30,373 nucleotides of DNA from JAHIZC01 sp043813305 (GTDB lineage Bacteria > Omnitrophota > Gorgyraeia > Gygaellales > Profunditerraquicolaceae): NCBI GenBank assembly GCA_043813305.1, contig JBDRLC010000044.1, positions 1 to 30,373 of the forward strand. Reading direction: 5' to 3'. The notes beneath the pieces are model-generated. The model was not told the DNA's origin. It did no database searches and saw only the letters and a list, made by a program, of their open reading frames with translations. Shown one piece after another: positions 1-7,750 of the stretch. The position numbers and the translations under genes were made by a program. Position 1 is the first letter of the stretch; every line of letters starts with the position of its first letter.

Positions 1-216
1 TACACCTGCCCCTACAACCCCATCATCATAATACATCTCACCTTCATTGCAGAATACTGGTTGAGGGCTGGGGTGGAGTTTTAGTGTCCTGTATACCCCA
101 TGGGGTGAGGGATAGTAGGTGGTGATGGTGAGGGTGTCTTGGGAAAAAGTATAACTTGTGATGCCCAGAGTAAGAAATACAATAATTGAGATAGTAAGTA
201 GGTTCTTCTTTTTCAT
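1..216 (-). CDS. Partial exported protein, Omnitrophota-type ITTYYPSPxGVY family (N-terminus only)
   Basis: Seventy-two codons run from an ATG at 216 off the left edge of the window. The start has an excellent ribosome binding site (AAGGGGG about 7 bases upstream). The protein opens with MKKKN and a hydrophobic stretch to about residue 25 ending TFSQ, a good signal peptide. The mature part begins DTLTITTYYPSPHGVYRTLK and continues with CNEGEMYYDD. I recognise this arrangement (short signal peptide, TITTYYPSP-GVY, then a Cys-Asn-Glu-Gly-Glu-Met-Tyr-Tyr-Asp-Asp motif) from envelope or pilin-like proteins in Omnitrophota-type genomes. That attribution is from memory, and the function is unknown. 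The C-terminal part is outside the window. Confidence 0.75.
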   Translation of the reverse strand, partial: MKKKNLLTISIIVFLTLGITSYTFSQDTLTITTYYPSPHGVYRTLKLHPSPQPVFCNEGEMYYDDGVVGAGV

Positions 217-227
217 CTAAAACCCCC

Positions 228-692
228 TTAAAATAATATATCTTCCAGATTAGAGATTCTTTCACCCAGAAGCATGTCAACACGTTCTTCAATTAAATAT
301 TTAGGATTACCTTTTATCTTGTTAAGATAATTAAGTTTTTTTTCGGTTTTTTCGATTTCAAAATCAATATTATTAATCTGTGCCTGCAGATTTTCTTCGA
401 CTAGAGGATAAAGAAGTTTCTTAGCTTGAGATAAAGAAATCCTGCCCTGGCGATACAAAGAAAGAAGCTCATTTATTTTAGAACTTCTCTCTATAGACTC
501 CTTCATCTGCTTATAAGCATCAGGGTCTAATTCTTTAAGCCTCTCTAATTCCTCCTGCTGCCTCTGTTCCATCTCAAGACGCATCTGCTCAGAATCAATT
601 ACTTTTGGCTCCTCCTGGGCAAAGCTATAATGGACCGGTGAAAATAATAGGAAAGGTACAAAATTTACAGATAAAATTAGAAATTTAAACAT
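228..692 (-). CDS. Exported coiled-coil protein of unknown function
   Basis: A 154-residue protein with a hydrophobic N-terminus (residues 3-24, ending YSFAQ) that looks like a signal peptide. The rest is almost entirely charged helix: Glu/Gln/Lys-rich segments at about 33-75 and 100-150 with heptad-like spacing. This suggests a periplasmic coiled coil. The start at 692 is supported by AAGGAGG six bases upstream. It sits 19 bases after the isomerase gene and 11 bases before the next exported protein, so the three may be co-transcribed. I do not recognise the family. Confidence 0.7.
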   Translation of the reverse strand: MFKFLILSVNFVPFLLFSPVHYSFAQEEPKVIDSEQMRLEMEQRQQEELERLKELDPDAYKQMKESIERSSKINELLSLYRQGRISLSQAKKLLYPLVEENLQAQINNIDFEIEKTEKKLNYLNKIKGNPKYLIEERVDMLLGERISNLEDILF

Positions 693-711
693 CTCCGCCT
701 CCTTAACTGGA

Positions 712-2517
712 TTAGAATCCCGCCAATCGTGCTTCTATCTTAACAAAGAAATCCTGAAGTTGTCTAGTAATATCTGCTTCATTATCCGTATCTATAGTCA
801 GCAATAAAACCTTTCTGCCTTTATTTACCAGGGAATTAACCGTTCCTAAGGTCTGCGCCTTAATAAGATTATCGTCGTAAGTTAGTGCCTCCGGTTGCCT
901 TATTTTTAAAGGCATAAGATATAGTGAGAACCACATATCTCGTCCGCCTTCTATGTTTTGATGATAGGAATGATTCTTATCCGGCCCCTCGCCAAGTTTT
1001 GCAGGTTTCTTAAGCAAAGAGGTAAATAACTCATACCTGAAATTCTCTAATACCTTCTTTGCCGCTAGAGGCATTCTGCCGTATGAGATAATTTCTTTTG
1101 CCTCGAACCTATCTTTAAGCAGATTTAGAATTGCTGCATATACATCCGCAGCATAAGCTTGCCCTAAACTCAAATTGAATTTACCCAGCTCTTTATCTAT
1201 GTCTTCCCTTGTAAGAATTCCGGCTTTAATTAAAGGTGCATAATAAATACGGAGACTCAAAAAATCAGCGGCATCTTCTGTTTCAGGGATAGTGACTTTT
1301 GCACCACTCTTCATTACTTCTTTAGTCTCTTTCTTATAGCCTTCCACTGCCGGTTGGTTGACAAAATTTATATCCCATAAATACGCAACTGCAGCGACTA
1401 TCCTCTGCATCCCGAGCATCAATCCGCCGATATCATTAATATCTCTCAAATTTAATTCCGCTATGGGATATCTCTTGGCTGCTAAATGCTCCCAAAGTAC
1501 CTGCTTTGTCTTTTTCCTCCCCAGATTTATTCTTAAGAATACCCTGTCATTTGTTGATACTGACCTTAAAACTTCGGGGTTGAGACTTTCTCCGTAGAAA
1601 AGCGTTATCCCTTTACCGTCTTTACCTAAGCTTTCCTCTAGAAGCTGCTCAAACCAAATCGGTAAATCCTTTAACTCTTCAGGTACAAGTATCGTGAGCT
1701 TATCCTTTCCTAGCTCTTTTGCCATATCGTATAAGAAAGCCGCTATCTTTAAAAACTTATCATTCAGGATATCTTCTAAGCTATTCATCTCTTTTGTAAT
1801 TTCTAAGATAGGCAATACTCTCTCAGGAGCAACGATCGCTAAAGGAAGTAAGAATATATTGGTAGTCGGAGAGGTAAATCTACCACCTATATCGCCTTTT
1901 CCGTTTAATTGAATTCCTCTTTGAACAAATTCCCCTGTATCAAAAGGAGAACCCTTATCAGTGATAACCCATATATGCCCTGAGATATCTAAATTAAATT
2001 TTTTGTATAAGTCTTCAAAGTATTTTTTATGCGAGACAGTCTCCTGCGTAGTCCCTGATTTAGAAATTGGGATAATCAAGGTATTTTTAAGCGCATCTTC
2101 CAGGCTAGTCTCTCCCTCTTTTATTTTATCTAGAATGTCGGCAATCGCCGCCGGGTCAGTAGTCCTTAAACTGTAAATCTTAGTATCTTTTTCACCAAAG
2201 GTGCTTTTTACAACCTCTACACTTAACCCCGAACCACCCATGCCGCAGAAGATTACATTTTTGTATTGATCTCTGATCGCTTCTGCATCATCTAAGGCTT
2301 GTTTTACTGTTTCAGAATGCTCTAATACCCATTTAACTTTCTCTAATGACCAACCCAGACGATTTTCTTTTCCATCAAAGCCTATTTTCGACCACTGAGG
2401 ATCAGTCATATCGGCTTCTTCTTTTGTTAAGCCAAACATCGCAAGCAGCCGCTGATTAAAGTTCTCTGCAGAAAGTCTAGTTAAAATTTCCTTAACTTCT
2501 TTTTCACGATAAAACAT
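712..2517 (-). CDS. pgi: Glucose-6-phosphate isomerase family protein (long form)
   Basis: A 601-residue cytoplasmic enzyme of the phosphoglucose isomerase/SIS superfamily. It is expected to interconvert glucose-6-phosphate and fructose-6-phosphate in glycolysis and gluconeogenesis. Visible motifs are GMGGSG (residues 92-97), the phosphosugar-binding ISKSGTTQET (151-160), GGRFTSPTTN in the middle, and INFVNQPAVEGYKKETKEVM, which matches the isomerase NQPGVE-K region. It is longer than the usual 430-550 residues. It resembles the isomerase half of bifunctional transaldolase/isomerases but carries no transaldolase domain. The C-terminal 150 residues contain GPDKNHSYHQNIEGGRDMWF, of unclear role. 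The isomerase family is well supported, but exact substrate specificity is inferred. Confidence 0.8.
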   Translation of the reverse strand: MFYREKEVKEILTRLSAENFNQRLLAMFGLTKEEADMTDPQWSKIGFDGKENRLGWSLEKVKWVLEHSETVKQALDDAEAIRDQYKNVIFCGMGGSGLSVEVVKSTFGEKDTKIYSLRTTDPAAIADILDKIKEGETSLEDALKNTLIIPISKSGTTQETVSHKKYFEDLYKKFNLDISGHIWVITDKGSPFDTGEFVQRGIQLNGKGDIGGRFTSPTTNIFLLPLAIVAPERVLPILEITKEMNSLEDILNDKFLKIAAFLYDMAKELGKDKLTILVPEELKDLPIWFEQLLEESLGKDGKGITLFYGESLNPEVLRSVSTNDRVFLRINLGRKKTKQVLWEHLAAKRYPIAELNLRDINDIGGLMLGMQRIVAAVAYLWDINFVNQPAVEGYKKETKEVMKSGAKVTIPETEDAADFLSLRIYYAPLIKAGILTREDIDKELGKFNLSLGQAYAADVYAAILNLLKDRFEAKEIISYGRMPLAAKKVLENFRYELFTSLLKKPAKLGEGPDKNHSYHQNIEGGRDMWFSLYLMPLKIRQPEALTYDDNLIKAQTLGTVNSLVNKGRKVLLLTIDTDNEADITRQLQDFFVKIEARLAGF

Positions 2518-2552
2518 AGGTGAACTAACGATCTCCTCAATGTCAAGTTTTT

Positions 2553-3515
2553 TCAGCTCTTTTTATACTCCGATAGTTTCTTGATTCTTTTAAGCATATT
2601 AGGATGGGTGCTTAAGGTCTCTAATAGCATATCCTGGAAGCCCAAAACCAGCCTCTTATTTCTCAAGGCCTCGAGTTCAGAGCTGTCTAAGGTGCCGCTT
2701 CTGTCTAAATCCAGCTGTTTCAACTCTTTGATCTCATTCAAAGCGCGGGAAGGGTCATTGACAAAGAATGCCTTAAGCCCTTCTGTTTCCTTTAGGGCCA
2801 TCTTATCCATGCGCGCTGAGCCGTATACCAGCTTATATAGGCTTGAAGCCAGGCTGGCAGGTGAATTGCCTAACTGGATTGATCCTCTATCTGCAAAATA
2901 CTCTCTGATCCTTGAGGCATAAAGTACCAAGAGATTAGTGATGAAATAGAATAAAAATGCCACTAAGCCGATTAAGGCAGAATTGCCGCCCCCCCTGTTA
3001 CGGCTTCTTCCGAAGAAGAGAAAATGCCAGGCAAGACGGTACATGATCATTGGTATTACCGAAAGCAGGGTTATAGTTACAACATCACGGTTCTTTAAAT
3101 GGCTAAGCTCATGCCCTAATACTGCCCTTAGCTCATCATCATTTAGTAGATTTAAAATTCCTTGAGTAACACAAACCCTGCCGTCTTCAAGAGACCTGCC
3201 AAAAGCAAAGGCATTGGGAATTCCAATCTGAGCAATACCTATCTTAGGTACGGGTATATTTGCCCGCACAGCTAACCCTTCTACCATCTCGAATAACTTA
3301 GGGGCCTCCTCTCTTTTGATATATTTTACCCGCATCATCATCTCGACGAGCTTGGGCCCGATCATATACTGGATAAACATCAGCGCAAAAGAAAAGATCA
3401 GATAAAAATAGAAGTTGGCGATACCCAGATATGAACCGATTACCACAACAGCTGCATAGAGTATAGCGAATAGAATCCCGATTAAAAAAAACATTCTCAC
3501 CTTGAGAAAAAACAT
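2553..3515 (-). CDS. htpX: HtpX-type membrane zinc metalloprotease (M48) with an EF-hand-like loop
   Basis: A 320-residue M48 peptidase, expected to degrade misfolded membrane proteins with its active site on the cytoplasmic side. Two N-terminal membrane segments (about 8-28 and 32-52) are followed by the zinc motif HELSH at 135-139, two more hydrophobic segments (145-163 and 181-199) and EYFAD (205-209), which carries the third zinc ligand. The family ending THPNMLKRI is present at 303-311. Unusually, residues 269-280 read DLDRSGTLDSSE, a full canonical EF-hand calcium loop, in the soluble part before the C-terminus. It starts one base after the DUF1573 gene, implying co-transcription. Confidence 0.92.
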   Translation of the reverse strand: MFFLKVRMFFLIGILFAILYAAVVVIGSYLGIANFYFYLIFSFALMFIQYMIGPKLVEMMMRVKYIKREEAPKLFEMVEGLAVRANIPVPKIGIAQIGIPNAFAFGRSLEDGRVCVTQGILNLLNDDELRAVLGHELSHLKNRDVVTITLLSVIPMIMYRLAWHFLFFGRSRNRGGGNSALIGLVAFLFYFITNLLVLYASRIREYFADRGSIQLGNSPASLASSLYKLVYGSARMDKMALKETEGLKAFFVNDPSRALNEIKELKQLDLDRSGTLDSSELEALRNKRLVLGFQDMLLETLSTHPNMLKRIKKLSEYKKS

Positions 3516-3516
3516 A

Positions 3517-3999
3517 TTATTTACCCCCTTGCCCTTCTTTGATCACTTCTGCTTTAATCGTCAGTTTGATTACAGAATCTTCAGGGTCATCTGTATGAAC
3601 ATATGCATACTGTTTAATCTCACCCATATAACTTTTACTATCAAATTTTACTTTGATCTGAGTGCTCTCTTGCGGTAAGAGAGTGTTACTTTCTACCTCA
3701 GAGGCTGTACAGCCGCAGGAAGTATGCACTTTTTCGATTTTTAAAGTTTCTTCGCTATCATTGCGGATAGTAAAATTATGCTCTACTATCTCTCCCTTCT
3801 CAATTTCACCAAAGTCCCAGAAATAAGGACTCTCTATATCTTCCTCTTCAGATGCCCCGACTACCACCGGACTATCCTGCTCTTTTACCATTTCCTGCGC
3901 ATAACAACCCATTGGCGATATAGAAAAAACCATAATTAAACCTAGAACCCAGAACCTAAAACCCCTGCCTGTCCGGCAGGCAGGTAGAACCTTTTTCAT
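3517..3999 (-). CDS. DUF1573 exported protein
   Basis: A 160-residue exported protein. After the signal region, an immunoglobulin-like DUF1573 domain covers about residues 58-153: YFWDFGEIEKGEIVEHNF, then the family's CGCT motif at 95-98. Members of this family are extracytoplasmic and of uncertain role. The start at 3999 overlaps the stop of the upstream thiol-redox gene (TAATG), which supports translational coupling and a shared pathway. Residues 5-14 (LPACRTGRGF) are encoded by a palindromic repeat inserted in the signal-peptide region. The hydrophobic core therefore begins only at about residue 16. Confidence 0.85.
   Translation of the reverse strand: MKKVLPACRTGRGFRFWVLGLIMVFSISPMGCYAQEMVKEQDSPVVVGASEEEDIESPYFWDFGEIEKGEIVEHNFTIRNDSEETLKIEKVHTSCGCTASEVESNTLLPQESTQIKVKFDSKSYMGEIKQYAYVHTDDPEDSVIKLTIKAEVIKEGQGGK
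3964..3984. repeat. Palindromic repeat CCTGCCTG-TCCGG-CAGGCAGG inside a coding start
   Basis: An 8-bp perfect stem with a 5-base loop. It matches the palindromes at 24578-24597 and 24651-24670, and more loosely the one at about 5240-5282. Here it lies in frame within the signal-peptide region of the DUF1573 gene. Confidence 0.85.
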
Positions 4000-5165
4000 T
4001 ACCCCCTCCAGATTAAGAATATACCTAAACCAAAGAATAAAGCTGCCATAAGAATCTTTACCGCCCCGAGGTTTTTCTTTAAGAATTTAGAGAATTGGTC
4101 GGATGTTACTCCTAATAAAGCCAAAAGGAAGATTGCAACTAACGGTATGATAAACATTATGTTATAAAGAACAAGGTAAAGAAAAGCCCGTATCTTAAGG
4201 TGCGTTGTCTTTAAGACAAAGCTTATCGTGGGAAGATATGTTTGGCCTGTACAGATTCCCTCTAGTATCGATACAAGAAACCCGGTAATAAATGCACTGA
4301 CTACTAATTTAGAAATACTCCTCTGAGTCTGACTGCCCCTGTAATGTGCTCCGATTACAGAATGTATCCTGTTCTTAATCGATGGAGGAAGTTGCAGTAC
4401 AAGTCCGTCTGTCTGCTGCGTTTTTTTGAATTTAAAATAATCATAAAGTGCTAAAATTCCTAATATTATGCTAAGACTACCAACTGAGTAATTGAAGATC
4501 CTTGCGATTACCCAGAAGCCGCGCAAACTATAAAGCACGCCAAACAACCCCAGACCGATGAGAAAGTAAGTAAGAAAAACCGCTAGCATAAAACATAGGC
4601 AAACAATCGTCATGTCCCTTTTTCTATATCCCTGAACCGCTAAAAAAGAAATAAAAAATACGATAACCGTAAAGGCACAGGGATTCACTCCGTCGATCAG
4701 GCCTGCGGCCGCAATTACCAGAGGCCCGAAGGCTTTAAAACGTTCAATCAGATTTACTTCGGGTAAAAACCGCTCTCTATAGGGTAGATGCAAAGATTCG
4801 GCAATAAAACCTGCCAGTTTTTCTCCAGCTTCCTTCTTACCTACAAAAAAGCGTCCGTTAAAATAAAATGTAGGCACAGTTACCTCGATCTCTTTTTTTT
4901 CAGATTCTATAAGGCTTAAAAGCAATTTGTAGTTTTCGACATCATCGATATTACGGTATTCTATTTTGATTTGATCCTTAAAACTCGTCTCTAGCATCGG
5001 AATTATCTCACTTTTTGCTTCGACGCAACTATGACAGGTAGGAGAGTGAAAGAATATCAGCTTAGGAGAATCCAGAGCATAAACTTTGCCCCCGGCAAGA
5101 TTCGTAAACAGCAGCGATAAAAATACAGCTAACAACAACCTAATTTTTTGCATAGTCATTTGCAT
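3999..5165 (-). CDS. Thioredoxin-like/DsbD-CcdA-like transmembrane thiol-disulfide carrier
   Basis: A 388-residue inner-membrane protein. A signal segment (about 7-30) precedes a small thioredoxin-like domain with FFHSPTCHSCVEAK (CxxC at 44-47). A membrane domain follows from about 145 with at least six hydrophobic segments. It holds the DsbD/CcdA-type cysteine pair: NPC (Cys163) in the first segment and EGICTG (Cys305) in a later one. Such proteins move reducing equivalents across the membrane to extracytoplasmic thiols. It has the periplasmic domain at the N-terminus and no second C-terminal thioredoxin domain, unlike classical DsbD. Methionines at 1, 3 and 5 make the start slightly uncertain, and none has a clear Shine-Dalgarno. 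A good promoter lies just upstream. Confidence 0.82.
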   Translation of the reverse strand: MQMTMQKIRLLLAVFLSLLFTNLAGGKVYALDSPKLIFFHSPTCHSCVEAKSEIIPMLETSFKDQIKIEYRNIDDVENYKLLLSLIESEKKEIEVTVPTFYFNGRFFVGKKEAGEKLAGFIAESLHLPYRERFLPEVNLIERFKAFGPLVIAAAGLIDGVNPCAFTVIVFFISFLAVQGYRKRDMTIVCLCFMLAVFLTYFLIGLGLFGVLYSLRGFWVIARIFNYSVGSLSIILGILALYDYFKFKKTQQTDGLVLQLPPSIKNRIHSVIGAHYRGSQTQRSISKLVVSAFITGFLVSILEGICTGQTYLPTISFVLKTTHLKIRAFLYLVLYNIMFIIPLVAIFLLALLGVTSDQFSKFLKKNLGAVKILMAALFFGLGIFLIWRG

Positions 5166-5180
5166 GGTATTCGAATGAAT

Positions 5181-5208
5181 ATTATACTTCTTTTAACGTG
5201 AAACTCAA
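5181..5208 (-). promoter_or_regulatory. Predicted sigma-70-type promoter for the DsbD-like gene
   Basis: On the minus strand, TTGAGT (5203-5208) and TATAAT (5181-5186) are separated by 16 bases. The start codon at 5165 would give a very short untranslated leader. This promoter separates the DsbD/DUF1573/htpX group from the upstream DoxX operon. Confidence 0.6.
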
Positions 5209-5239
5209 CTTCTTTAGGTCCATCTTTGGTTCTGAAGCT

Positions 5240-5282
5240 AAGCCTGTCCGCCGCCTTCCCGCCGGCAGGCAGGTAGGCGGAG
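5240..5282. repeat. Intergenic palindromic repeat related to the CCTGCC/GGCAGG family
   Basis: CCGCCT (about 5250-5255) pairs with AGGCGG near 5276-5281. Between them lies a GCCGGC core with CAGGCAGG. It lies between doxX and the DsbD-like promoter and may act as a transcript-end hairpin, but there is no U run. Confidence 0.6.
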
Positions 5283-5294
5283 GTACCCCCAATA

Positions 5295-5690
5295 TCAGAA
5301 TTTATTGTAAGCGCTGTATTTCCCTGCTCCCGAAATAATTAAAGCAAAACAGACAGCCGCAATAATCAAAGTATATTCAAAGCCGCCCGCTGAGAGGAAG
5401 AATCCTTTTGCTATATGTACCTTTAACGCCGCAACAGCTATCAAGATCAGCAATAATGAAGAGCTCGTCCTAACCAGGATCCCTAAAATCAAAAATAACC
5501 CTCCTATCAATTCAAGATACGCTGCCAGATAAGCCCAAAATAATGCAGGGGCAAATCCCATGCCGGATAACATCTTGGTAAATCCATCGATTCCGGATCC
5601 ACCGAACAAACCAAAGCACTTCTGCAACCCGTGACCTGCGAACATAGCACCCAAAGAAACCCTCAAAACTAAACTTGCTAAATCCATCAT
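5295..5690 (-). CDS. DoxX family membrane protein
   Basis: A 131-residue protein with four hydrophobic segments and the DoxX-family signature near the N-terminus: LRVSLGAMFAGHGLQKCFG, with GHGLQK at about 19-24. DoxX proteins are small membrane proteins associated with oxidoreductases or quinones; their exact activity varies. The start overlaps the stop of the upstream NADH dehydrogenase-like gene by four bases, so the two are translationally coupled and probably work together at the membrane. Confidence 0.85.
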   Translation of the reverse strand: MMDLASLVLRVSLGAMFAGHGLQKCFGLFGGSGIDGFTKMLSGMGFAPALFWAYLAAYLELIGGLFLILGILVRTSSSLLLILIAVAALKVHIAKGFFLSAGGFEYTLIIAAVCFALIISGAGKYSAYNKF

Positions 5691-6817
5691 CTGCCACCTC
5701 TTCTGATTATTAAGCTGCGTATTATCCCTAATTTATTCCTAAGGGCATAAGAACGGTATATACACATTATATAATGAAAAAACGTAGCAAGAAAACCTTT
5801 TACTTTTGAACCTAAGACTCTTCCACAAGATTTGTTATTAGCCATGGGTATAATATAGCCTAAATCTATTGGTGTATATTTATGAAGTACTTTCCCTTCT
5901 ATACTATTTATTATATTTTTTGCGGCATAGTTGCCCTCTATTATGCTGAATTGAATAGCCATTCTTAAAAATGATTTTTTATACGCAAAATAAGCTGCAT
6001 CGCCGGCTACAAAACAATCTTCGCTCAACCTTAAATACTCATCGACCTTTATTCTCCCTTGAGGGCTCTTTTCTACTTTTAAATCCTCGATAAACCTTCC
6101 GGTTTTTACCCCTGCAGACCAAATCAACATAGCATTCTTAAAAGCTAATCCATTATTCAAATAAAAATCCCCCGCTTCAATTTTCTCAATAGAGGTATTC
6201 AATAAAACGTCGATATCCATCCTTTTAAGGTTGTCCCCTACATAAGTTTTCATCCATTCGGGCAAAGGCCCTAAAATCGAAGGGGCTCGTTCAATGATCA
6301 CTATCTTTTTGTCATTGGATTTTCCGCTCAACCTCGCTCTTAGATTTGTGGCTATCTCTATGCCTGTGTAACCGCCTCCAATGATAAGATAACAATTAAA
6401 GTTCCCTTCTTCTACGCCCAGGCAAATCTTCTTTACGTCCTCGGCATCATCCAGTTTATAAGCGTTTTTCATTGCATTATTATCACCGTAAAAGTTTGTT
6501 TCAGATCCGCTGGCAATAAGCAGATAATCATAGATCAATTCTTGCATAAGAGTAAACACTTTATTTTGTTTTAAATCAACGGAATAGACATCTTGATTAA
6601 TAAATCGGAATCCGTATCTTTTACTTAAATCACTTATAGAGTAAAGCATAAAATCAGTATCTATTTTTCTGCCTATCGCGTCAGGCAAGAGAGGCAAAAA
6701 ATTAAAATTCAATTTTTTATCTATCAGGATAACTTCCACTTGTCTTCTCTGCCTGGACAAAACTTGGGCCGCGCTCAAACCGGCAAAACCGCATCCGATA
6801 ATTACAATTTTTTGCAT
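5687..6817 (-). CDS. FAD/NAD(P)-dependent oxidoreductase, type-II NADH dehydrogenase-like
   Basis: A 376-residue flavoprotein with two Rossmann motifs: IIGCGFAGLSAAQVL at the N-terminus (FAD, GxGxxG 8-13) and IIGGGYTGIEIA (NAD(P), 147-152). CFVAGDAAYF near 268-277 is the third FAD contact. The layout matches NDH-2 dehydrogenases, which pass electrons from NADH to quinone without pumping protons. The gene overlaps the MenA-like prenyltransferase by 16 bases upstream and doxX by 4 bases downstream, placing it in a quinone/redox operon. The quinone substrate is inferred from context. Confidence 0.85.
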   Translation of the reverse strand: MQKIVIIGCGFAGLSAAQVLSRQRRQVEVILIDKKLNFNFLPLLPDAIGRKIDTDFMLYSISDLSKRYGFRFINQDVYSVDLKQNKVFTLMQELIYDYLLIASGSETNFYGDNNAMKNAYKLDDAEDVKKICLGVEEGNFNCYLIIGGGYTGIEIATNLRARLSGKSNDKKIVIIERAPSILGPLPEWMKTYVGDNLKRMDIDVLLNTSIEKIEAGDFYLNNGLAFKNAMLIWSAGVKTGRFIEDLKVEKSPQGRIKVDEYLRLSEDCFVAGDAAYFAYKKSFLRMAIQFSIIEGNYAAKNIINSIEGKVLHKYTPIDLGYIIPMANNKSCGRVLGSKVKGFLATFFHYIMCIYRSYALRNKLGIIRSLIIRRGGR

Positions 6818-7704
6818 ATTAATAGATCCAGGATTAACATAATTCCGAACAGCGTTTGAAGAGCTATAGTTAATTTGGATGACTGAATTAATTTTGTCTT
6901 ATGATTAAAATCCCTCTTTAAAATATTTCCGGTTTTGAATATCAAAACGGTAAAAACTAAACAAGATAAAACGCGAACGCTTAAATACCCTAGCCAGATA
7001 TTCAGGAATGCGGCTAATAATGCGGCAAAGGCCAGCATATAATAGGTAACAAAAGCCTTCTTTGAACCTGTAAGGCTTACCCAGTTAAATTTGGATACTT
7101 TTTGATCTTGTGCAAAATCCGGGATTTCGTTAACAAACAAAATCAAAGTAACTAAAAAACCGAAAGGTAGTGATAGCATAAAACTTCGAAGGTCAGGAAA
7201 TACGCCCGTCTGGATAAAATACCCTCCCATAACCAAAGCAGGGCCAAATAAAACGAAGAGCACAGGCTCACCCAGTCTTCTGTAAGAAAACTGGAGCGGT
7301 TTAGCTGAATATGACCAACCTAAGAAAATAATAACCAGGTAATAGATGATCACGGATGGGCTTCTTAAAACCAAAGCTAAGAGAACAACGCTAAGTAATG
7401 AAAGAAAAGCCAGAGCTATGCCTAGTTGAAGATAGAATTTTTCAGAGAACACTTTCTCTTGGATTAATTTTGAACCTCCGAAGAACTTATAGAATTTTCT
7501 ATCCTGCCAGTCCGCTCCGCTTTTCGAATCAGCATAGTCATTAATCAGATTAGCGCTCAGGTGCACAGAAATTGCCGCGATTAACCCTAGAATAAAACCT
7601 AAAACATTGAAATACTCTCTTTCGATAAGTGAACCGAAGGTAAAAGGCAGGATGCTGGCGGTAACAAACGGTAATCTTAAAGCTCTGGTAAGGCCTTTGA
7701 TCAT
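6802..7704 (-). CDS. menA: UbiA-family prenyltransferase, MenA-like
   Basis: A 300-residue membrane protein with eight to nine hydrophobic segments and both Asp-rich motifs of the UbiA superfamily: NLINDYADSKSG (Asp56, Asp59) and NEIPDFAQD (Asp196, Asp200). The first loop resembles 1,4-dihydroxy-2-naphthoate prenyltransferases (MenA). No other menaquinone genes are in the window, so the acceptor is inferred. A polyprenyl diphosphate synthase, which would make the donor chain, is divergently transcribed 46 bases away. The gene leads an operon with the NADH dehydrogenase-like and doxX genes. Confidence 0.82.
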   Translation of the reverse strand: MIKGLTRALRLPFVTASILPFTFGSLIEREYFNVLGFILGLIAAISVHLSANLINDYADSKSGADWQDRKFYKFFGGSKLIQEKVFSEKFYLQLGIALAFLSLLSVVLLALVLRSPSVIIYYLVIIFLGWSYSAKPLQFSYRRLGEPVLFVLFGPALVMGGYFIQTGVFPDLRSFMLSLPFGFLVTLILFVNEIPDFAQDQKVSKFNWVSLTGSKKAFVTYYMLAFAALLAAFLNIWLGYLSVRVLSCLVFTVLIFKTGNILKRDFNHKTKLIQSSKLTIALQTLFGIMLILDLLICKKL

Positions 7705-7719
7705 CTTATTTTGTTTGAA

Positions 7720-7748
7720 TTGCCGGTTTCCTTATGTTAACATATAAT
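7720..7748 (+). promoter_or_regulatory. Possible promoter for the polyprenyl synthetase gene in a 46-bp divergent gap
   Basis: TTGCCG (7720-7725) and TATAAT (7743-7748) are 17 bases apart on the plus strand. The ATG begins only two bases after the -10 box. Either transcription starts at or inside the first codons (leaderless or a slightly later start), or the match is fortuitous. Confidence 0.35.
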
Positions 7749-7750
7749 TT

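Noticed and set aside
44..292. Minus-strand reading frame with a His-rich stretch (PHHHH)
   Set aside because: It overlaps the signal-peptide-bearing gene in another frame and crosses the end of the next gene; the ATG at 216 with its ribosome binding site explains the region better.
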